Below are positions 1 to 9,713 of a DNA stretch of 64,000 nucleotides, one piece after another (the stretch's first letter is position 1; the number at the start of each line of letters is the position of its first letter). The stretch is taken from positions 5,156,001-5,220,000 of the forward strand of contig CP114483.1 in assembly GCA_027186245.1 (NCBI GenBank), read 5' to 3'. The translations under genes were made by a program, and so were the position numbers. The notes below the pieces were generated by a model. The model did not search any database. It worked only from the letters and a program-made list of their open reading frames with translations, and had not been told where the DNA came from. The stretch comes from Coriaria nepalensis (Eukaryota > Streptophyta > Magnoliopsida > Cucurbitales > Coriariaceae).

Positions 1-2954
1 TTTTCTTCCCCAATTTTCATGTACCCAGGTGGTTGCTCCATGTACACCTCTTCTTCTAGCACGCCATTCAAAAATACTGACTTAACATCCATTTGAAAAA
101 ATTTCCATTTGAATTGAGCTGCTTGAGCAATGAGAAGGGGAATCGTCTCCATTCTTGTAATTGTGGCAAAGACTTCATCATAGTCTATCCCCACCTTTTG
201 TCAATAGCCCTTTGCAACTAGCCTTACCTTATACTGCTTTATCTTGCCTTGAGAGTTCATCTTCTTTTTGTATACCCATTTTACTCCTATGGGCTGACTT
301 CCTTTTGGCAATTCAGCCATCTCCCAAGTTTGGTTTCGCTCGATTGCTTTTATTTCTTCATTCATGGCTGCTTACCACTTCTTATTTTGTACTGCTTCCT
401 CGAATGTGATTATTTCGGCATCCACCAAAAGACAAATTAAATGTACCTCACTTGTCGAGTCGTACAAATCTTGTATGCTTTGCATCCTTGGTTGTCTTGG
501 CTCATCTCCATCATCGATTCTTAGTGGATTTTCTAGTGTGTTTGTTGGTGTAGTGATTATACCGGTAGATGATTCTTCTTTCTCGAATATCACCTCCGTT
601 GATTTTTCCCAATCCCACGAACTTGACTTGTTTACATGCACATCTCAGTTGACCACTACTTTCTTCTCTATTGGATCAAACAACTTGAAACCTTTTATCT
701 TTTCATCATAACCGATAAAGATGTACCTTTTGCTTTTGTCATCGAGCTTAGTCCTTCTTTGATCCGGTACATATGCGTAGGCCACACTACCGAACACCTT
801 TAAGTGAGACATTGTTGGTTTTTGTCCATTCCATGCTTCTTGCAGTGTTTGATCTTCCAACTTCACATGAAGGCATCAATTTTGCATATAGACTGCACAT
901 AGCACTGCTTCTGCCCAAAATTCCTTCGGCATTTTCTTGCTCTTCCTCATCAACCAGACCATGTCGAGAATGGTCCAATTCTTTCTCTCAGTCATACCAT
1001 TTTGTTGAGGTGAATATGATGCAGTCAAGAATCGCTTGATGCCTTGTTCCTCGCAAAAATTCATAAAGACGGTTGATGTGTACTCCCCCGCCTCTATCTG
1101 ACCTGACGACTTTGATGAATATGCCGGGGGTTTTTTCTACCAACAGTTTGAACTTCTTGAATGAATTTAGAGCTTCAGATTTTTCTTTTAGAAAGTATAC
1201 CCACGTTTTCTGAGTGTAGTCATCAATAAATGTAATATAAGTACCTTTTTCACCAAAAGATTTTGGAGTGATCGGTCTGCAAATGTCGGTATGTATGAGC
1301 TCGAGTGGTTTTTCCACACGGTATTCTGCCTTTTCTAGAAATGAGGTCCTTGCTTGCATGCCAAGTAAACATTCTTCGCAAAACTTGGTGGTGTAGTCCA
1401 TGTCCGGTAGCCTATGGACCATGTTCTTCTTGACCGATTCCTTTAGGCCACCGTAATGAAGGTGACCGAACCTTAGATGCCACAACTGTGATTTGTCTTC
1501 CTTATCGACTTGTAGACATTTTTCCCACACGTTTCACAAGTTGAGCCTGTACATGTGATTTTTGGCCATTTCGACTCGTGCTACCAAATGCTCTCGATTG
1601 TCCTTTAATTGTAGTACCCGATTTTTCATGATTACCGAGTATCCCTTCTCCATGAGTTGCCCCATACTCAAAATATTGCTCTTAAGATCAGGTACGTAAT
1701 AAACATCCTCGATTGACCCTTCCATACCACATTTTTGTAAATAGTGAACCATACCTTGGCCTTTTACTTGGATCTTTGACGCGTCTCCAAATGACACGTG
1801 TCCATCTTCAACCTCTCACATCTCCTTGAATAGGTGCTTGTGCCCACACATGTGGTTGCTTGCACCGGTGTCGAGGTACCAAACTGTGTCGCTATCGGTA
1901 TTGATACCGTTGTATGCCATCATGAGAAACTCTTCTTTCGTCTCATCCTCCGTGACAAGTTTGGTGTTCTCCTCCACTTTCTTCTCGGCATAGCAATATT
2001 TTGCGTAATGCCCGACCTTGCCACAACTGTAACACTTGTCAGAGTTGCAGTCCTTCGCATAGTGACCGTATTTGCCACACTTATAACACTCGACATTCGA
2101 GTGATTTGACCGGCTACCTCTCCCACGACCAAGTCCTCTATACCTCACCAATTTTGTTGGCTTGACTGCCCCTTTTCCTCATAGTATCCACCTCAACTGC
2201 GGCCTCCACCACTACGACCATTGTTGCGACCTCCACGGCTGCGCCCTCTACATCGAAAGTTTTGAGTATATAGTACCTTTTCGTCTTTGATAGACACTTT
2301 GGCTTTCAGCGCTTCCTCAAGCGACTCATTCTTCTTCTTCTTGCATTGCTCGTGTGCCTCTAGCGACCCAGTGAGATCATCAATAGTTAGCTTTTCTAGG
2401 TCCTTCGACTCTTTGATGGCGCATACGACATTCTTGAAATTGTCAGTTAGCGACCGCAGAATTTTCTCCACGAGCTTTGAGTCCTTTAGAATTTCACCGT
2501 TGCACTTGAGTTGATTTACCACGGTTTTCACATGCGTGATGTAGTCGGATACACCTTCTGACTCCTTCATCTTCATACCCTCCAACTTGCCGCGTAGAGT
2601 TTGGAGTCTTACTTGCTTTACTCGGTCGGCCCCCTTCAAAAACTTTTTGCAACGTATCTCATGCTTCCTTGGAAATTGTTGCGCTCGCTATCTTTTCAAA
2701 ATCTGACTCGTCAACCGCTTGGAACAACATGTATAACACTGTCTTGTCCTTCATTCGCGTTTCTTTCAACGCTTTACCCGATTCGCCGTCTGAACTGTGT
2801 TTGTAGCCGGTTCTTCAAAACCATCTTCGACTACTTCCCATGCGTCTTGGGCACTGAGTAGTGTTCACATTTGTATGCTCCAGTTGTTGTAGCTGGCTTT
2901 CGTCAATCGTGGTAGTGGTATACCCCCCATCGACATTCTTCCGGACTTTGCCAT
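1..2954 (-). pseudogene. Copia-1 gag-pol polyprotein, disabled, C-terminus outside window
   Basis: The natural ATG is at 2954, only three bases past the primer site. In order: Copia gag (UBN2-type) about 2954-2200; two CCHC zinc knuckles (CYKCGKYGHYAKDC and a second copy) at about 2088-1993; aspartic protease motif DTGAS at 1858-1872; GAG-pre-integrase about 1800-1400, with an H/C zinc region (HLRFGH, CEECLLG); integrase core about 1400-640 with IHTDI, RSDRGG and TERKN; then the opening of reverse transcriptase below about 470. The frame is broken by stops near 2868, 2205, 1813 and 1532 and by several shifts, so no functional polyprotein is made. Several stops are TGA where the family normally has Arg (CGA), as expected from decay of methylated cytosine. 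The family assignment is strong; the precise lineage is not resolved. Confidence 0.9.
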
Positions 2955-2956
2955 CA

Positions 2957-2968
2957 GCTCTGATACCA
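2957..2968 (-). promoter_or_regulatory. Primer-binding site of Copia-1 (tRNA-Met type)
   Basis: The minus strand reads TGGTATCAGAGC, the usual Copia complement to the 3' end of initiator tRNA-Met. It sits 3 bases inside the LTR end (2972) and directly before the gag ATG (2954), where reverse transcription would be primed. Confidence 0.9.
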
Positions 2969-2971
2969 ATT

Positions 2972-3390
2972 TGTTAATAATATGATATATTTCGGTAAAG
3001 GGAAGAGACACAAATCTCAAAACTCTTTTATCATTCAAACCATCTTTTTGTATTTTTCTCTCTCACACCTTTCTCACAACAGAATACAACTATATCTATA
3101 GACTTTTAAGACTCTTGAAATTCGTATACAACATAAATGTAAAAACAGAATTCTAAACATCAATAGTTAAATCTGACTCTTGGTTACTAAAACTGCAATA
3201 ACTTATTATAGGAAACTCCAAACAACTTGAAACTTAAACCATCAGAAACTAGACTCCAAGACACGTCAAATAGACTCCTCATTCGCCTAGAATGATCTAT
3301 AATTGCCCTTTCCAATTCGCTCATTATTCAGCCTCAAAAAACTGTCCACTATGCAGTCATTAATTTAATGGCAAATTAAGTTTATTCATC
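2972..3390 (-). repeat. Copia-1 5' LTR
   Basis: The inner boundary is well placed: plus-strand TGTTAATAATATG starts at 2972 next to the primer site. The outer boundary is uncertain; I could not find a clear terminal CA partner, and 3390 is where LINE-like sequence resumes. About 420 bp is normal for a Copia LTR. There is no coding content. Confidence 0.65.
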
Positions 3391-4454
3391 AATACGAATG
3401 CCCTGAGCCTTGTTGGGTGGAGGGAGCCACTTCTATTTCTGGTTTAAACCCCTCGCCATCACCATTAAAGTGAAGCTGGAGGTCTGATATAGCTTGGTTG
3501 ATGGCTGTTTTCATTATAATGAGTTTGGTTGTCTTATTTTCTATGCATTCAATGGACATATGTGGTGGTATATCTGGCTCTATAATGAAAGGCTATGGGA
3601 CGTTGAAGTGGGCTTCCATGGAAGGAGGGACGTTGCAGTAGTTTTCCAGAGCATATAAAGACCTTTCAAGGCCTTCAATCTCTTCTATAAGAAGGTTGAC
3701 AGCATCAGCCATTTCTGAAGCCACCAGATCTAGCGGGGTTTGGTCTAGGGACTTGGCTTCCATGGATGGGGGGGGAGGGGGTGGATCTCTGGATCTCGCA
3801 TTGACAGAGCCACCACTAGAGATGGCAGCATGGGCAGCTTCCACCATTCCTGAAACCATATGATCTTTGAGCTTGTTCATAGATACCTCCTAGATCAAGG
3901 GTTCTGCTAACATGGCTTTTCATGATAAAGTAAGGGAACTATTCTGAATTTTGCTTCTTTGGGGAAAAGCTTCAAGCTTTTTCAGAGAAACCACCATGGA
4001 TGAAGGAGAAATGGTTTCTTCAGATGAGTTAGGAGAACTTTTGTGAAACGTAGGACTCTGACACTACCATGGGAGGTGACTTCAAGCTTGTTTAAATGAT
4101 CTTCAGAAGTTACGGAACCTGCAGAGACAAAAACAAAGACCATGCATAGCGATGTGATGATGAACGCAGAAAGAACTAGATGAAAAGGAAGGGTGGTAGA
4201 GAAAAAGGAATGCTTTTCTGGTGGTCGGAGATGGTTGGGGTGCGGCGGTGGTCTGGGGCTGGCAAGGGCAAGGCAGCTTTGCACAAGGAAGGTGAGGCGG
4301 AAGAGGGGGGTGAAAAGAGGTTGGACATTGTTTAGGTAGAACGGTGGCTGAAAATTAGTTTTAGTGGCATTTTTTAAAATATTTGTAAGGTGGGATTCTT
4401 TTTGCATTTTTGTAAGGAGGGAGGAGCTCTCCCTTCTCTCTCTAACCCATCTTT
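3391..4454 (-). mobile_element. LINE-A: 5' portion of an L1-type LINE
   Basis: The minus strand begins near 4454 with ATGGGTTAGAGAGAGAAGG, closely matching the 5' end of LINE-C (ATGGGTTAGAAAGAGAAG at about 14888), followed by the same pyrimidine-rich leader and ORF1 N-terminal region as LINE-B, -C and -E. Only the 5' kilobase survives; the 3' side is replaced by Copia-1. Retaining the 5' end and losing the 3' end is the reverse of normal LINE truncation, so the loss reflects later insertion or deletion. To the right, Gypsy pol sequence resumes at about 4465. Confidence 0.75.
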
Positions 4455-4461
4455 TTTGCAT
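3593..4461 (-). pseudogene. LINE-A ORF1 N-terminal region, broken
   Basis: Two open stretches (4461-3982 and 3880-3593) resemble the N-terminal part of ORF1 in the other LINEs here. The second holds the motif NVPPSMEAHFN and an acidic segment LLIEEIEGLERSLYALE, closely matched by NVPPSMDAHFN and TIEEIEGLERPLYALE in LINE-E near 47.2 kb. The segment could form a short coiled coil (inference). The DUF4283 and zinc-knuckle parts are absent, as the element is cut at about 3391. Probably not functional. Confidence 0.6.
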
Positions 4462-4464
4462 GTT

Positions 4465-5150
4465 GAGTTTTTGTTCTATTCATTTTGCTATTAAGTATTC
4501 ACTATTTTAGATTATTTACAGATTTAATCCTCTAACTCCATCGAATTTATCTCCATTTCCTGTTTCTGAGCATGTTAACTTAGATGGAAAAAGAAATGCT
4601 GATTTTGTTAAGCAGATACATGAGAAAGAAAAATTCAACATAAAGAGGAGAACTGAGCAATATGCAAAAAAAAGCTAACAAAGGACGACGTAAGATGATT
4701 TTTGAACCCGGAGATTGAGTTTGGTTGCACATGAGGAAGGAATGATTTTCGGAGCAAAGGCGTTCCAAGCTACTTCCAAGATATGATGGTCTATTTCAAG
4801 TTCTTGAAAAGAACAATGTAATGCTCACAAGCTAGATCTACTTGGTGAGTATGGTGTCAATGCTTCTTTTAATATTATTGATTTAAATCCTTTTGATGTA
4901 GGTGACAATTTGAGGACAAATCTTTTTCAAGATGAGGGGAATGATGAGGACAAGCCTAGCACATAAATTAATGCATACTCAGACCCAATTCAAGTTTCCG
5001 TTGGTCCGATTACAAGAGCTCATGCGAAGAAATTCAAAGAAGAGCTTAATGGGATGATTCAAGTAACATGGGCTCATACCCATTCATGGAGGCCAATTGA
5101 AGATGGTGAATGTGATTCTCAAAGATGGTATTCAGTAGTTCAAGGATAAG
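4465..5150 (+). pseudogene. Gypsy-A: C-terminal end of a Ty3/gypsy pol polyprotein
   Basis: Translating across several stops gives the familiar plant Ty3/gypsy integrase tail: FNPLTPSNL, then SLDG-like VNLDGKRNADFVKQIHEK, EQYAKK, FEPGD, HMRKE, RSKLLPRYDGLFQVLE, GEYGVNASFNIIDLNPFDVG, NLRTNLFQDEGNDED, and a tail with GPITRARAKKFKEELNG. The order is that of the post-DDE part of integrase. At least five stops or shifts make it non-coding. The same tail recurs at 19765-20000 with the same flanking LTR, so both come from one Gypsy family. LINE-A interrupts its N-terminal side. Confidence 0.82.
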
Positions 5151-5504
5151 TCCATAATAAAGGAATGAGCTTTGGATTGATTTGGGTCAATATCATTAGA
5201 ATAAGCCCAAATGATGGATAAAGCCTTCTAACTACTTTTCAAGTTTTTAGTTGAGTTTAATATCTCTAAATCACGTGGTGATAGATTATTTTTTGGTTTT
5301 TTGGATTGTTTTGTTATATTGGGGTAATTAGGCTCTATTTAATTGTCCGTTTAGTATTATTGGGCTTTATTTAGTTATCTACTTAGTTTTCTAAGAATCC
5401 CATATTACTTAGGTTGTGTTTTCTTTGCTGGAACTTCCTCTATATAAAAAGAGTTGATTTCTTTTATAGAGACAGATCAGTTATAAAATATTTGAGAGAA
5501 AATT
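5150..5504 (+). repeat. Gypsy-A LTR, left part (split by LINE-B)
   Basis: The sequence after the pol tail is alignable by eye over about 350 bp with 20001-20340, for example AGCCCAAATGATGGATTAAGCC and GAGACAGATCAGTTATAAAATATTTG-type blocks. At 5504 the match breaks and resumes at 12781, so LINE-B inserted into this LTR. A TATA-like run (CTATATAAAAAG, about 5451) is suitably placed for an LTR promoter. Confidence 0.75.
5492..5504. repeat. Target-site duplication of LINE-B, left copy
   Basis: TTGAGAGAAAATT here is repeated exactly at 12768-12780 on the other side of LINE-B. The uninterrupted LTR at about 20335-20347 has a single copy (TTGAAAGAAAATT). Confidence 0.88.
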
Positions 5505-6048
5505 ATTCTTCGTTTTTTGGAAAGTAAGTATATATTCACAGAAAAACGAGCAGCTAATCAAAGCCAATTACAAGGATCATTAGGCATACCCAAAGGAGGT
5601 CACAGGGGAAACCTCTCCCTAAACAAAAAGAAAAGACCCTCTAGGGGCCAAAAACTGGGGAAAAATCTCATTACAAAGAAACCAAGGGGCATACCCAAAG
5701 GTGGTCATCAGGGGGACCACTACCCAACCTAACCTTGGGTGAAAAAACCTCCTATGGGGAAAAACCCCAAGCTGGCCACCAGGGGGGCCAATACCCATCA
5801 TCAAAAGAATAGTAAAACAAAAAACCTACATACTTACAAAATACTTGGGGTATACCCCAAGGTGACCACCAGGAGGGTCACCACCCAAGGAACAGAGTGG
5901 CCACTAAGGAGGCCATACCCAAAACTTAACAAAACCAAACAAACACGAGTACCAAAAAACAAAAGACAAAAGAGGCCACAGGCGGCCAAAAAACACCCAA
6001 CATGGCATCATCTAAACAGAAATAGAAACCAAATAACAAAAAGGCAAC
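5505..6048 (-). other. LINE-B 3' UTR with repeated GC-rich hairpin blocks
   Basis: Between the ORF2 stop and the A-rich tail, the sequence contains at least five imperfect blocks built on a 'CATACCC AAGG TGGTCACCAGGGGG' theme (near 5585, 5690, 5770, 5850 and 5895). Several are self-complementary (GTGGTC...GACCAC). LINE-C has equivalent blocks in its 3' UTR. Such structures may be recognised by the LINE reverse transcriptase; that role is inference. Confidence 0.7.
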
Positions 6049-9000
6049 CTAAAATTGTCTAGTCATAATATCATCTCTATTTGCCAGAGACTGAAAGAAG
6101 AGGACATTGTTCTTGATGTTTGTGGTGATAAGATCATAAGTAGTGCTCGGGAGACCAACTAAGTTGATATGGAGTCGGTTGTTTCGCTCCCTCCATATGT
6201 GATAGATGAAGCTATTAAAAGCCATGAAAATCACTCTATCTTTGAGTCTTTTTCCCTAAAGAGAGGAAAGCCAATCAATCTTATCATTCCAAGAAGGTGT
6301 GGCTGCAATTGGGAGGAGAAAGCTCACCATATTTTGCCATGCTGCATAAAAGAACTTGCAAGTTCCGAAGATGTGGTCTCTAGTTTCCTCACTGAGAAAA
6401 CAAAGAGGGCATGCATTACAAGTGGGCTTGCCAAAATGAATACTCTTATCCTGAGTGAAAAGCTGATTAAGCATAGCAAGCCAAGCAATAAAAGAGTGAT
6501 GTGGAACCGAACCTTTACCCTAAATAAATTTAGACCTAGAGACCTAATTGCCCCTAGTTCAAAATTGATTCCAAGCACTAGAAATAAAGAATCCATTAGG
6601 CACATGCTTCCAAGAGAAGACATCAGCCCTATCACTAGAAGGGTACAACGTAGTAGGAATGCATTCTTGAACTTCCTACCATGCAATAGAGGGAGGAGTG
6701 GGAAAATTCCAAGAGGTACCCGAAATAGTACTACTCACCTTGAGGTTTTTGCTAAGACCAGAAGAGACAATAGTATGGTCCCCAATTAAGGCTCCAATGA
6801 TCCAATTAGGGATCCATGAGTCATACCAAATGGAGGTGGACTCACCATCACCAATGTTCTAAAAGAAATAGGATTTAGCCATATCTCTGACCTTAAGGAT
6901 TTTTTGCCAAGCCCACGTACAAGTTCTAGGAGTAGGAGAAGTCCAAAAAAATGTATTCCTCAGGAGATGGAAATGGACCCACACTAGTCAAATGGAGGTG
7001 GGAAAGGCGAAAAGATTCCATATATGCTTAAGTTGAGCAATCTTATTCCATTCTCTGAGATTCTTAATACCAAGGCCCCCTTCATCCTTAGGAAGACAAA
7101 CCGTTTTCCAAGCAACTTTTGCACCACCAGTAGAAGAAAAGGAACCTTTCCAAATAAACTCTCGCAAAAGTCGATCAATCTCTTTTATGATTTTGGAAGG
7201 AATAATAAAGAGAGAGGCCCAATACACTTGAATTGAAAAAAGCATAGAATTAATAAGTTGGAGTCTTCCCGTAAAGGAGAGAAATTTAGAGATCTAACTT
7301 TTAATTCTAGAAGCCATTTTGTCCACAAGTGGCTTGCAATCCAAGTAAGAGAGGGTAGTAGAAGAAAGGGGAATCCAAGGTATTTTATTAGGAGGGATCC
7401 CACCGAAAAACCAAGAATGGAAATAATCTCATGTTTGATGGAATCCAGAACATTCCCTAAGAAAATGTTACTCTAAGCTAAGTTTGGAGTAAGGCTCGAA
7501 CCGAAAGAGAAGAAAACCTTAATAAAGCATCTCGAATAGTCATGGCTGAATTGGTATCTCCCCGAGAGAAGACCAAGAGGTCATCCGCAAAACAAAGATG
7601 AGTAATACCTTCCCTAGTGCACTTTGAATGGAAACCAAACTTGTTATCATTCTTTATATTGTTTAGCAAGCCCGAACAAACCTCCATACAAAGGATAAAG
7701 AGATATGGAGAAATAGGATCTCCTTGTCGTAGTCCTCTATAACTCTTAAAGAACCCTATAAGTTCCACATTAAGCAAAATAGAGAAGGACGTTGTGGAGA
7801 TACAAGCCATGACCCAAGCAATAAAAGTAGGGGGAAAGTTCATCATGGTCACCATAACCTCTTCTAAGAAATCCCATCTAACTATGTCATATGGTTTTAT
7901 AAGATCAATCTTGAAAGCGCAATTTGGAGTACCTCTTCAAAGATGATAACCATTAAGAAGCTCTTGGGATAAGAGGATGTTGTCACTTATTCTTCTACCC
8001 TTAATGAAAGCAGATTGGTTATGGCTAACAAGTTTATCAATCACCATAGCTAGCCTTTTACTCAAAATCTTAGTGATGCACTTGTAGACGGTGTTGCAAC
8101 AAGAGATAGGCCTAAAATCTGAGAGATAAGAAGGAGCACTAACCTTAGGAATTAGAGAGATGGTAGTAGTATTGACCTCCTTAAGAAGGATCTCATGCCG
8201 AAAGAAATGCTGAATACCCTTAATGAAATCCCTTTTGATGATGTCCCAACATCTATGGAAAAAAACTAGACGAAAACCCATACGGGCCCGAGGCTTTACT
8301 ATCTTTTATGTCAAAGAGAGCATTCTTGATTTCTATATCACTAACTTCACTAGAAAGGAAAGAATGATCCGAATCTTCAAGCCTCCTAGAAATAGCACCC
8401 TGAATGGAATCATGGTCTAAGGGAAGAGAAGACCCTAGGAGACAGAAGATGTTTTTATAGTGGCTAACAACTTTTGTTTTCACTAACTCATAGTCATCAA
8501 TGATGCACCCATTAGCCTTAGTGATGGAGAGAATTTTAGACTTAATCACATGTTGCTTTATAACCTTCTGGAAATAAGCGTTGTTTTGGTCACCTAGGTT
8601 AAGCCATTTAACTCTAGACTTTTGTCTCAAAATATTTTCTTCAATATTACTAAGAGAACGAAATTTTCCTAAAGCCTCTTTTTCTTGGAGTAAAGAATCA
8701 GAAGAAGCCAAGGATGAACGGTTAACCTGTTGGATATTCTCAAGAGAAGACCAGGCATCTTCGAGATCGACATTCACATTCTTGAAAGAAGAATTCTGGA
8801 AGACCTTCAACGCCATTTTGAGATTTTTTTTAACTTTCTAACAAGACGGAACATAGGATTACCACTGACTTCAATATTCCAAGAAGACCGAACAATGGGG
8901 AAAAATTATTCATGGTCCATCCAAGCATCAAAAAATTGAAAAGGAATCTTGAAATTCCTCTTATCAAAAAGGCCAGAAACGATCATTGGACTGTGATCGG

Positions 9001-9675
9001 AAATACCAGGCAGAAGGAAGGAAGCTCTAGAGTTTGGGAAACAATCATTCCAATCCAAGTTGACAAGAACTCTATCAAGTTTCCTAAGGATGATGTTTGG
9101 ATCCTTCCAGTTCGAGTTGCTCCAAGTAAAATGGAGCCCACCAAAAGTAAGGTCATCCACCTCAATATCAAAGATACGATCATTAAAATCACTCATGCTT
9201 CTAGTACCAGACATGTTAACCCCAAGTTTTTCCGACTAGAATCTAATGACATTAAAGTCACCCAAAATGATCCAAGGTGAAGGGTTAGAGATCGGCTTGA
9301 AAGCTCTAAGGGAAGACCAAAGAGACATCCTTTCACTATCAACATTAGCACTATACATAAAAGAAGCAACCACCACTTGAGATCAATAGAAGAAATCCTA
9401 CAATGAAGGACTTGCTCACTAACACCCAATAAAGTAACCACCACTTTAGAAGGATCCTAACCAACCAGAATTCTATCATCAACCACTAGGGAATTATTAA
9501 TAATGTAGTTCTAAGAAGGGAAAATAGATCCACTAATCATATCAAAATTTGGAGATTTAACCTTAGTCTCCATGAGTCCCACAACACAAGCATCATGCTT
9601 AACCACTAGACTTCGTACTTCTCTTCTTTTAATAGGGTCATTTAGACCCCGAACATTCCAACTTATTATTGACAT
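6049..9675 (-). pseudogene. LINE-B ORF2: AP endonuclease, reverse transcriptase, zf-RVT
   Basis: The chosen ATG at 9675 opens with MSIISWNVRGLNDPIKRRE, the standard L1 ORF2 start, 38 bases after the ORF1 stop. Endonuclease: HDACVVGLMETK near 9590, a Trp-Ser-Asn motif (FTWSNSNW), LRKLDRVLVN, and GISDHSPM near 9000, the expected C-terminal catalytic SDH. Reverse transcriptase: ISLIPKV, LSDFRPISCCN, AFIKGRRISDNI (about 8190-7960), GLRQGDPISPYLF and CFADDLLVFSRG (about 7740-7560). The FADD catalytic motif is intact. The C-terminal zf-RVT has CPLCFLSEETRDHIF-GTC near 6400. Stops and shifts fall at roughly 9500, 9290, 8900, 8260, 7930, 7480, 6990 and 6250, so about 1200 codons of homology are no longer open. 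It would nick DNA and copy the element RNA at the target site. Confidence 0.88.
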
Positions 9676-9713
9676 AAAAGAAATTCAAAAAGAGATAGAA
9701 GAGGGATAAGAGA

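Larger units (their letters stand above)
1..3390 (-). mobile_element. Copia-1: Ty1/copia LTR retrotransposon, 5' part
   Basis: From right to left (minus strand) the element reads LTR, tRNA-Met-type primer-binding site, gag, protease, integrase and the start of reverse transcriptase, where the window ends. That order (integrase before RT) is diagnostic of Ty1/copia. The right boundary near 3390 is estimated: LTR-like sequence stops there and LINE-A sequence begins, so Copia-1 probably inserted into LINE-A. The other LTR and the 5-bp target duplication lie outside the window, so insertion cannot be proven. Confidence 0.88.

Noticed and set aside
6169..6789. 206-codon open stretch on the plus strand
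   Set aside because: Antisense shadow of LINE-B ORF2 (zf-RVT region) with no independent homology.
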